Shown here piece by piece: positions 1 through 6,586 of a stretch of DNA of 64,000 bases. This DNA comes from Ruminococcus sp. (GTDB taxonomy: Bacteria > Bacillota_A > Clostridia > Oscillospirales > Ruminococcaceae), in contig NZ_JAEEMU010000032.1 of the NCBI RefSeq assembly GCF_016283395.1, forward strand, positions 1-64,000, read 5' to 3'. The number at the start of each line of letters is the position of its first letter. Within the stretch, counting starts at the first letter, position 1. The notes under the pieces were generated by a model. It saw only the letters and a program-made list of their open reading frames with translations. It made no database searches and was not told the origin of the DNA. Made by a program: the position numbers and the translations under genes.

Positions 1-2
1 GA

Positions 3-1925
3 TATATGGCGGGGACAAAGGAGTATAATGATTTCCTGTATGCATATGTATATGATGAGGACGGTAAACGCTTTACATCTAAGTCACTGGGCTGGGGCGT
101 ATATGATATGTATCTTCCTGACGGCAAATACAAGATAAAAGTAGTTCCAAGTGACAGCGATTATGAGGTGATAACCGAGGATTTAGATATCGCAAAGACC
201 GCTATGGATATGGAGTTCATAAAAGATTACCTGGTATTTCCCGATAAGGACGGTTTTATGGATATTGAGGTAGTAGGCGGAAAGCTTACGAAGGAAATCA
301 CATACTTCATACGTATGAAGCCTGAGGTTGCTGAATATATCAAGGACGGCTGTAAGGCGAATGTTTCTATAGTTGATATGTATACCAACGAGCCTGTAGA
401 AGGCGTAAATGTAAGGTTCATAACAGATATCTATTCCTCGAAGGGTGAGGTGATCGAAGAGTGGAATACAACAGATGAGCCAATAAAGAATATTAAGAAT
501 CTCGGAAAACTCCAGTGGTATGCAGTTGAGATAGTGGATATGCCTGAGGGATATCATATTGATAAGAGAACTTCATTCAATTTTTCAAGGCTTGGTGATA
601 CAAAAAATCTTGTCATCAAGGCAGTTCCAATCGAAGAGGATAAGAAGCCCAATATAAACATAACTGTTTATGACTGGACAGATCTTGTAGTAGATCCCGC
701 AGACGGAACCTATGAGGGCTATAGGGTAATGGATCAGGACGAGTATACTTTGAGCGTATATTCTGATGAATATGGTAGCTTTGATGCTACAGAGAGAGAC
801 ATCCACTTACCTGACGGAAAATATACTTATCAGGTATTTTTCGGCAAAAATCATTATATGGAAGTTGATGCACAAGGTTATAAGGCAAGAGCGGTACGAA
901 AGATATTCGGAAAAGATTTCGTTTTTCCTGAAGAAGATGAACCTTTATCATTTGAGATAAAGGACGGCGTTACCGTAGGTCAGCCTTGTGTATTCGTTGA
1001 AATCTGGGGAAAGACAAAAACTAACTGTACACTTGATCTTAAGGTAGTTGACGGTGTAACAGGAAAGCCTTTTGATGGCGCAGAGTTTAAAGTAGTTCGC
1101 ATTACAGAGGAGAATGAGGAAAAGGCTGAGGAGCTTGGCATTGAAGCTACCTACGGCGGCTTGATACCTGGTGGAGACGCACATGGTGAGATACCCGAAA
1201 GCGGAACAGTTACCGTTAAAGGGCTTGAACCGTATGTAAAGTATGCTGTTATCGCCAATTCAAACAATATGTCTATTATAAATCCTGCTCCTGTATTCAT
1301 AACATTTGACAAGGACGGCGATAAAAAGGAAGTTACTATGAAGCTTTACCATGTTAGTGAAACAGAGGGCTGTTTTGTGAAGATATCCGTGCTTGACGCA
1401 GAAACAGGAAAAACTCCGTATACCGAATTCAAGATAATGCGTATCCCCGAGGAGTATGCGGCAAATGCCGAAGCACTTGATATATCCGAAATAGAAAATA
1501 TAGGAGTTAAGTGCCTCGAAGGAGAAACAACTGCTGAGGCAGGTACTATTGAGGTAAATCTTGAACCAAATGCAACATATGCAGTGATGCTTGCTGATTT
1601 TGCAGAGATATATAACGGTGCAAGCCCCGTTATCGTGCGCTTTGATGATAGCGTTTTACAGCAAAAGGAAGTAAATATCACACTCACCCCTTTCTACTAT
1701 ATGAAGGGCGATGCGAACTGTGACGGTCAGGTGGATATGTCTGATGTGGTTCTTATCATGCAGGCACTTGCAAATCCTGATAAGTACGGTGAAAACGGTA
1801 CAGCAGAGCTTCACATTACCGAATATGGCAAGAAAAACGGAGATACAGACGGCGACGGACTTACAGTCGGCGACGCACAGCGCATACAGCTTTATCTCTT
1901 GAACAAGGTAGACTCATTGAGTTAA
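3..1925 (+). CDS. Secreted dockerin-bearing protein, 5'-truncated
   Basis: The frame is open from the left edge, so the true start and any signal peptide lie outside the window; the ATG at 6 is probably internal. About 565 residues of acidic, beta-rich sequence precede the C-terminus. Two related units of about 110 residues (roughly residues 340-455 and 456-565) each start with a Val-Asp/Leu-Asp-x-x-Thr-Gly-Lys segment and resemble CnaB/prealbumin-like folds; earlier parts look like more diverged copies. That fold assignment is inference. The last about 70 residues are a type I dockerin with two calcium loops (GDANCDGQVDMSD and GDTDGDGLTVGDAQ). Dockerins bind cohesins of scaffoldins, so the protein is expected in a cellulosome or on the cell surface. 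No catalytic domain is visible in the part present. A strong terminator follows. Confidence 0.85.
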   Translation, partial: YMAGTKEYNDFLYAYVYDEDGKRFTSKSLGWGVYDMYLPDGKYKIKVVPSDSDYEVITEDLDIAKTAMDMEFIKDYLVFPDKDGFMDIEVVGGKLTKEITYFIRMKPEVAEYIKDGCKANVSIVDMYTNEPVEGVNVRFITDIYSSKGEVIEEWNTTDEPIKNIKNLGKLQWYAVEIVDMPEGYHIDKRTSFNFSRLGDTKNLVIKAVPIEEDKKPNINITVYDWTDLVVDPADGTYEGYRVMDQDEYTLSVYSDEYGSFDATERDIHLPDGKYTYQVFFGKNHYMEVDAQGYKARAVRKIFGKDFVFPEEDEPLSFEIKDGVTVGQPCVFVEIWGKTKTNCTLDLKVVDGVTGKPFDGAEFKVVRITEENEEKAEELGIEATYGGLIPGGDAHGEIPESGTVTVKGLEPYVKYAVIANSNNMSIINPAPVFITFDKDGDKKEVTMKLYHVSETEGCFVKISVLDAETGKTPYTEFKIMRIPEEYAANAEALDISEIENIGVKCLEGETTAEAGTIEVNLEPNATYAVMLADFAEIYNGASPVIVRFDDSVLQQKEVNITLTPFYYMKGDANCDGQVDMSDVVLIMQALANPDKYGENGTAELHITEYGKKNGDTDGDGLTVGDAQRIQLYLLNKVDSLS

Positions 1926-1932
1926 TAACAGA

Positions 1933-1970
1933 AAAAGCTCCGACTATATTGCAATATAGTCGGAGCTTTT
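1933..1970. terminator. Perfect 38-bp palindromic terminator
   Basis: A perfect inverted repeat with arms AAAAGCTCCGACTATATT and its complement around GC, with A and T tracts on both sides. It closes the dockerin gene and could work in both directions. Confidence 0.85.
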
Positions 1971-2019
1971 ATTTTGAATTGATCTGTGTTATAATCAACA
2001 TTTCAAATATTAGAACAAC

Positions 2020-2039
2020 AGCTCCCTCACGGGAGCTGC
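2020..2039 (-). terminator. Putative terminator of the arsR-permease operon
   Basis: Hairpin CAGCTCCC-TCAC-GGGAGCTG lies 11 bp beyond the stop of the thioredoxin-like gene on the minus strand. It is followed by a T-rich but interrupted tract (TTGTTCTA), so it may be a weak terminator. Confidence 0.5.
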
Positions 2040-2050
2040 CTTAAGTCTTG

Positions 2051-2401
2051 TCATTTACCTATAAGCTTCAATATCTCAGCTGGCTTCAGAGTTTTACCAG
2101 CGGAAACGAGTTTCTCATTGACAACGAGTGCAGGCATTGCCATTGCGCCGTACTCCATGATCTTCTGCAAGTCGGTGACATACTCTACCTCGATGCCCAT
2201 ACCCTTGACAGCCTCAACAGTGTTGTCATAAAGCTGATGACAGGCTTTGCAGCCCGAACCGAGTACCTTGATACAGCAGATACCGTCAACAGATTCGCCG
2301 CAGCAAGTCGAAGCTGTTTCGCTTGCAGTCTGCACTCCGCCGCAACAGCAGCAGGGAGTTTCCTCGTTCTTTTCTTCCTTTTTCTTACTGAATAACGCCA
2401 T
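2051..2401 (-). CDS. Thioredoxin-like redox-active disulfide protein, Cys-rich N-terminus
   Basis: A 116-residue protein of the small thioredoxin-fold family (redox-active disulfide protein 2/TM0996 type). The first 45 residues are lysine/glutamate rich and carry a CCCC cluster, a CC pair and a further CC, which may bind metal. The thioredoxin-like part starts near residue 45 with IKVLGSGCKACHQ; C-K-A-C is the candidate redox motif. A cis-Pro is present in AMPALVV. Members of this family are repeatedly found beside ArsP/YraQ-type permeases, as here (12 bp downstream of the permease). It is probably a thiol or metalloid-handling partner; the substrate is unknown. SD GGAGGA precedes the ATG. 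Confidence 0.85.
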   Translation of the reverse strand: MALFSKKKEEKNEETPCCCCGGVQTASETASTCCGESVDGICCIKVLGSGCKACHQLYDNTVEAVKGMGIEVEYVTDLQKIMEYGAMAMPALVVNEKLVSAGKTLKPAEILKLIGK

Positions 2402-2413
2402 GATAGTTTCCTC

Positions 2414-3409
2414 CTAAATAATGTAATTCTGAATGAGATTAAAGAAGTATCCCACAAGGATAATTCCGACCGTACAGATAGCTATGAAAATACCGAGAAG
2501 CTTCGGCTTTATTGCCTTTTTCAGCATTAGCATGGACGGGAGTGACAGGGTGATAACTCCCATCATAAATGCGAGGACTACGCCCAGCTTTGCACCCTTT
2601 GCCACCAGCGCTTCTGCAATAGGGATACAGCCGAATATGTCTGCATACATGGGTATACCGCATATCGCAGCGATTATAACGCCGAAGGGATTTCCCGTTC
2701 CGAGAACCTTGACTACCCATTCCTGTGGTATCCAGTTGTGGATAACTGCACCGATACCTACGCCGACTATGACGTATGGCAAGACCTTTTTTGCCGTTCC
2801 GAGCACCTGCTCCCATGCGTATTTCATTCTATCGCGCTTCGTCAGTTCATTCTGTGGTCTGTCAATACTCTTGCCGTTACGTATAAACTCCTCAACCTGA
2901 TCTTCAAGGTGCAGCTTTTCGATTAGCGTACCGCCTGCAACTGCGATAACGAGTCCCACTATCACATAGATAACAGCAACCTTCCAGCCGAATATGCTCA
3001 TCAACAAGACAAGGGAGCCCAAGTCCACCATTGGCGATGAAATAAGAAATGAAAACGTCACTCCCAGCGGAAGTCCTGCGCTTGTGAAGCCCATGAACAG
3101 CGGTATGGACGAGCAAGAACAGAAAGGCGTGACCGTGCCAAGCAATGCTGCTATGCAGTTAGCACCGATACCGTGAAATCTGCCGAGTATCTTTTTCGTC
3201 CTCTCAGGCGGAAAATAGCTCTGTATAAAGGTTATCACAAATATCAGGAAGCCCAGAAGCACCATGATCTTTATCGTATCATAGATGAAGAATTGCAGGC
3301 TGCCGCCAAGCTTGCTTTCGGTGTCGAGACCACAAGCGTTCAGCAGCGAACCGATAAGCCTGTTCAGCCATTTCATGCCGAATATCTCGTCCTGTATGAA
3401 GTCCCACAC
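2414..3409 (-). CDS. ArsP/YraQ-family permease (PF03773 type)
   Basis: A 331-residue membrane protein with about eight hydrophobic segments and the family signature TPFCSCSSIPLF near residues 95-106, followed by SFLISSPMVD. It therefore belongs to the permease family that includes ArsP (trivalent organoarsenical efflux) and YraQ. A cytosolic loop rich in charged residues (about 160-195) separates two halves. The start is a GTG 2 bp past the stop of the upstream gene, with an AGGTG Shine-Dalgarno overlapping that stop, which suggests translational coupling. Being in an ArsR-controlled operon with thiol proteins, it likely exports a metalloid or thiophilic metal; substrate is inference. Confidence 0.85.
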   Translation of the reverse strand: MWDFIQDEIFGMKWLNRLIGSLLNACGLDTESKLGGSLQFFIYDTIKIMVLLGFLIFVITFIQSYFPPERTKKILGRFHGIGANCIAALLGTVTPFCSCSSIPLFMGFTSAGLPLGVTFSFLISSPMVDLGSLVLLMSIFGWKVAVIYVIVGLVIAVAGGTLIEKLHLEDQVEEFIRNGKSIDRPQNELTKRDRMKYAWEQVLGTAKKVLPYVIVGVGIGAVIHNWIPQEWVVKVLGTGNPFGVIIAAICGIPMYADIFGCIPIAEALVAKGAKLGVVLAFMMGVITLSLPSMLMLKKAIKPKLLGIFIAICTVGIILVGYFFNLIQNYII

Positions 3410-3411
3410 GT

Positions 3412-3855
3412 TTATTCATCACCTCTCAGCATTTCTGTCAGAATTTCCGCTGCCGTTCTTACCATTTCGGGACACAGCGTTCTGAACAGACCGTTTGACC
3501 GTGCATAGTTGCTGCCTTCCTCAGTTCTGAGGTCGCAGCCGAGAATGTCACGACAGACATATGAGCCTTTGCGCTTCTCGAACTCGTCAAGAAACTTAAC
3601 TGCCATAGATCCGCTTTTGGCACGACTTTCATTGTCGCTAAGGTCGAACTGACCGTACTTCATACCAAGAACCATAAGAGCTCCAGTACAAGCACCGCAG
3701 ACCTCGCCCTTGCCCATTCCTCCGCCGAAGCAGGCACCGATTTGAAGAGCCTGTTTTTCGGTAATGCCGAACTGCTCCGCAAACGCCGCGAATACCGCCT
3801 GCGAACACTTATAGCCATTCTCATAATACTGAACTGCTTTTGAAACATTATCCAT
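3412..3855 (-). CDS. C_GCAxxG_C_C family redox protein
   Basis: A 147-residue protein matching the C_GCAxxG_C_C family (PF09719 type). CSQAVFAAF is near residue 18, and VCGACTGALMVLG carries the GCAxxG-like core (here GACTGA). Further cysteines lie near the C-terminus (YVCRDILGCDL and LCPEMV). These spaced cysteines are thought to form redox or metal centres; biochemical role is not known. The gene is the first of a tight run with the permease and thioredoxin-like gene. A strong SD (GGAGG) precedes the ATG. The operon lies directly downstream of arsR, separated by a small hairpin. Confidence 0.85.
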   Translation of the reverse strand: MDNVSKAVQYYENGYKCSQAVFAAFAEQFGITEKQALQIGACFGGGMGKGEVCGACTGALMVLGMKYGQFDLSDNESRAKSGSMAVKFLDEFEKRKGSYVCRDILGCDLRTEEGSNYARSNGLFRTLCPEMVRTAAEILTEMLRGDE

Positions 3856-3910
3856 TTTCTTTTCCTCCGATAGTTATATTTAGATATATCGATTTGTAGT
3901 TGCTGTTTAA

Positions 3911-3930
3911 AGCCGTATGGTCATACGGCT
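3911..3930 (-). terminator. Small hairpin at the arsR stop codon
   Basis: Perfect palindromic arms AGCCGTATG/CATACGGCT overlap the arsR stop on the minus strand and are followed by only TTT. It may attenuate rather than stop read-through to the downstream operon. Confidence 0.4.
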
Positions 3931-4238
3931 TATTTATTACAGCATTTACACTCGCTTTCGTTTACTGCCGTGATCTCTTTCAGGCAGTCCATAGCGACTT
4001 TTGCTCCCTCTGCTGAAATAGAGTAGTGCATCCACTTCCCCTCTTTTCTGCCGACCACAAGTCCGCTGTCGCAGAGTACCTTCATATGGTGAGAGAGTGT
4101 CGGTTGACTCAAATGAAGCTCCTCAAGGAGATGACAGGCGCATAGTTCGCCGTTTTGCAGAATTCTGAATATCTGCACTCTGTTTTCATCACACAGGGCT
4201 TTGAATATTACCGTGATCTGCTTGTTTGATAGCTCCAC
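3930..4238 (-). CDS. ArsR/SmtB-family metalloregulator
   Basis: A 102-residue winged-helix repressor. The alpha-3 metal motif reads GELCACHLLEEL (the ELCxCxL arsenic/heavy-metal box), followed by the recognition helix LSQPTLSHHMKVL and a wing ending in EGKWMHYSI. The C-terminus is Cys-rich (ECKCCNK), another possible metal site. Proteins of this family leave DNA when the metal binds, so it should derepress the downstream C_GCAxxG protein, permease and thioredoxin-like genes. The upstream promoter contains an inverted repeat over its -10, consistent with autoregulation. The exact inducer (As, Sb or another thiophilic metal) cannot be told from sequence. Confidence 0.92.
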   Translation of the reverse strand: MELSNKQITVIFKALCDENRVQIFRILQNGELCACHLLEELHLSQPTLSHHMKVLCDSGLVVGRKEGKWMHYSISAEGAKVAMDCLKEITAVNESECKCCNK

Positions 4239-4259
4239 GTTCTCACCTCACATTGAAAC

Positions 4260-4296
4260 TTTTCTATATTATATCATACGCATAGAAAAATGTCAA
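4260..4296 (-). promoter_or_regulatory. arsR promoter with overlapping inverted-repeat operator
   Basis: On the minus strand TTGACA (4296-4291), a 17-bp spacer and TATAAT (4273-4268) form a perfect sigma-A promoter. An inverted repeat TTTTCTAT (4260-4267) / ATAGAAAA (4282-4289) covers the -10 and spacer and is the likely ArsR operator. Confidence 0.75.
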
Positions 4297-4450
4297 TATG
4301 TTTTACGATTTTTCACTGAGTAATGTCTGTTTTCTTTCGCAAGTATTAATAATAACGGAAAGGTATACTGCGTTTTCTTGTTCTTTATTTGTTCATTATT
4401 ATCTCAAAAAAGCATGAAATAACACGATAATTCAAAACGCAAATAATTAC

Positions 4451-4569
4451 CTTAAATGACGATATATCTACGTTTTTTGAATGTTTTTAAAAAGCTCAAA
4501 AACTCACTGGGTATGTTCAATTCCCGTACGGGTCACTTCCACAAAGGCTCCTAAATGACGATATATCGT
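4451..4569. repeat. Direct repeat TAAATGACGATATATC with tRNA-Glu 3' fragment between copies
   Basis: The 16-base sequence TAAATGACGATATATC occurs at 4453-4468 and 4552-4567; the second copy extends into the palindrome ACGATATATCGT. Between them, 4516-4535 reads as the T-loop, T-stem and acceptor end of a tRNA-Glu (TTCAATTCCCGTACGGGTCA), with no rest of a tRNA around it. This looks like an attachment-site scar of an integrated element (inference). Confidence 0.4.
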
Positions 4570-4927
4570 TGTTTGGGAGTTCTTTTTTACCCTGATACGG
4601 CTTCTGTCCTTTATTTGTCCTTTATAAGTTCTTAAACTGTCCTTTGCCAGTATCGGGCTTTTTGAAGTCAAGCACTGAAGGACTGAAAATAAAATTGGAC
4701 AAGATAGAATGCAGGAGCTATCTCCGCAAAATAGCCGCTATAAGCTATGAAGATACGCAGAGTTATCAGATAACAAAGATGTTCATCAATGACCGCAGGC
4801 AGATATTGCGGCATTTATTTGAAGAATAAAGTATCGGGAAGGGCTTGCGGAGCTGTTCACGTTTTTATGTGATCTCTGTTTACAACTGCCGCATAGTTTG
4901 GACAGGTCATTCCAATAAAAACAACCA
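4570..4927. other. Gene-poor stretch, possible element remnant
   Basis: No convincing gene is seen here. A short plus-strand frame at 4644-4829 (61 codons) reads like the end of a real protein (a charged, helical segment) but has no Shine-Dalgarno and resembles no family I can name. It may be a decayed piece of a mobile element, which fits the tRNA fragment just upstream. Confidence 0.3.
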
Positions 4928-4963
4928 GGCTCTCAGATGACAAAATATAGTCATCTGAGAGCC
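4928..4963 (-). terminator. Terminator of the EAL gene
   Basis: Arms GGCTCTCAGATGAC and GTCATCTGAGAGCC flank an 8-base loop; on the minus strand the hairpin is followed by a T-rich run. Confidence 0.8.
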
Positions 4964-4982
4964 GTTTCACGTAACATAGATA

Positions 4983-6275
4983 TTAATTATTCGCGTTAAT
5001 ATGTCTTATTATTACTGCCATTATCTCATCAACATTAACATCTGTGATATTCTTTATATCAGCCTCAATGGCATCTATCGTCTCCTGTTCGTCAGGCAGA
5101 TTATCGCAGAACGTTATGGCAAGAACATCGTCGGAATAGTTACTCTTTACGAAATAGTCAACTGTCTCTACTCGTCTGTATATGCCGTCATCACCAAGCT
5201 GACGTGTTACGAGCCTGAGCATCTGTACCCCGTTTTTATAGTCCCTGATGAGCTTTTCGCGTTCAAAGGTAGCTGCGAATATCTCTTTGTCATCGGGATG
5301 CATAGTACTTGTGCCGTGAACTATCAGTTCATCGAACACACCTGCGGACGGGCATGAGGTAGTTGTAAAATTATCATACGCCATCATATAGAAAGAGTTC
5401 CTCGTCAGATTTGTAAATATAACAAGAGGGTACTTCCGGAAAATAGCATTGATAAGGAGACTCATCGTGCCTGCTGCACTCTGGGATTGCAGTATATCAG
5501 TTGCTTCCTCCACGACCTTGTGTTCAAAGCAGAGCTTCAGATATTCCTCTTCGGACATAGGACGGGCATACAGATAACCCTGTATCCTGTTGCAGTCACA
5601 GCTTCGCAGGAAGCCGAGCTGCTCATTTGTCTCAACACCTTCTGCCACAGTCTTTATATTAAGTCTGTGTGCGAATGTGAATATACTCTCAAGCACTATA
5701 CGTTCTTTCTCGTCCTCGCAGTTATGGCTCAGGAGAGAACGGTCTATTTTAAGTACATCAGCAGGAACGTCCTTAACGAATTGAAGTGAAGAAAGTCCGC
5801 TGCCGAAATCGTCAATAGCCACTTTAAAGCCTGCATTTCTTATGGAAATGATCCATTCAAGTATCTTTTCCTCATTGCCTATCATGGCAGACTCGGTTAT
5901 TTCCACTTCCAACAGAGAATGTGGAAGGTCATGCCTGTCAACAAGGGCAGAGAGCTTTTCCGCGAAGTTCTCCTCCTGGATATGTCTGCGTGAAAAGTTT
6001 ACAGATATGGGAAATCTCGGTGTATTCTCCTGTTTTACAAGAGTTTTGCAGACGAGCTCTGTAACGTACCAGTCTATTTCCATAATGAGGTCTGACTCCT
6101 CAGCAACGGGGATAAAGAAAAACGGCGAAATAACGTTACCGTCGGGCTTTATCCATCGAACAAGAGCTTCCGCGCTTTTCATCTGTCCGTTTATCGTATC
6201 ATACTTAGGCTGATAATACGTAGTCAGCTCATTGTTTTTCAATGCATTTCTTATATCTTCAACTGAGTATTTCAT
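4983..6275 (-). CDS. EAL-domain cyclic-di-GMP phosphodiesterase with C-terminal PAS-like domain
   Basis: A 430-residue soluble protein. The EAL domain fills roughly the first 245 residues and keeps all catalytic landmarks: SAEALVRW, the Asn of ISVNFSRRH, the Glu of EVEITES, IDDFGSG, the Lys of LKIDRSL, AEGVET and the Gln of IQGYLYARP. It should therefore hydrolyse c-di-GMP to pGpG. The remaining 170 residues look like a PAS-type sensor of the kind fused to GGDEF proteins in Clostridia (inference). I chose the ATG at 6275 because GGTGGAG precedes it; an upstream ATG at 6326 has no Shine-Dalgarno. There is no membrane segment, so the signal is probably cytoplasmic. Confidence 0.88.
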   Translation of the reverse strand: MKYSVEDIRNALKNNELTTYYQPKYDTINGQMKSAEALVRWIKPDGNVISPFFFIPVAEESDLIMEIDWYVTELVCKTLVKQENTPRFPISVNFSRRHIQEENFAEKLSALVDRHDLPHSLLEVEITESAMIGNEEKILEWIISIRNAGFKVAIDDFGSGLSSLQFVKDVPADVLKIDRSLLSHNCEDEKERIVLESIFTFAHRLNIKTVAEGVETNEQLGFLRSCDCNRIQGYLYARPMSEEEYLKLCFEHKVVEEATDILQSQSAAGTMSLLINAIFRKYPLVIFTNLTRNSFYMMAYDNFTTTSCPSAGVFDELIVHGTSTMHPDDKEIFAATFEREKLIRDYKNGVQMLRLVTRQLGDDGIYRRVETVDYFVKSNYSDDVLAITFCDNLPDEQETIDAIEADIKNITDVNVDEIMAVIIRHINANN

Positions 6276-6346
6276 CGAAGCTCCACCCTTCCATATTGAC
6301 TTTATCATATCCCTTATATTTTTCATAAAACTATATCTATGTAATT

Positions 6347-6375
6347 ATTGTATCATATTTTACCTGCTATTGCAA
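6347..6375 (-). promoter_or_regulatory. Putative promoter of the EAL gene
   Basis: TTGCAA (6375-6370), a 17-bp spacer and TACAAT (6352-6347) on the minus strand, about 70 bp before the chosen start. Confidence 0.5.
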
Positions 6376-6460
6376 TGTATATTCTGCAAATTTTAGCAAT
6401 AACTCAAAAAAATCCACTCGGAACGCTATTTCCGCATAGAACTATTGTGCTGATACAAAA

Positions 6461-6514
6461 TGGCGGATAATATCCGCCACTACAATGGGACGTCGAGTAC
6501 GCCGTCCCCTACAA
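6461..6514. repeat. Intergenic repeat, TGTAGGG family, with small hairpin
   Basis: A hairpin TGGCGGATA/TATCCGCCA (6461-6479) is followed by 6487-6514, which on the minus strand reads TTGTAGGGGACGGCGTACTC and on to CGACGTCCC. The segment at 53629-53656 is about 90% identical in the opposite orientation, so this is a dispersed intergenic repeat. Confidence 0.65.
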
Positions 6515-6545
6515 ATATAAATCATGATTTGTGTTAGAATAAACA

Positions 6546-6570
6546 AGCCCCGAGGCTGTACCTCGGGGCT
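6546..6570 (-). terminator. metG terminator
   Basis: Arms AGCCCCGAGG and CCTCGGGGCT with a 5-base loop, followed by TTGTTTATT on the minus strand, 16 bp after the metG stop. Confidence 0.8.
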
Positions 6571-6586
6571 GAACTTTTATATGAGT

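Noticed and set aside
4644..4829. 61-codon plus-strand frame as a gene
   Set aside because: No ribosome site and no family match; kept only as a possible remnant.
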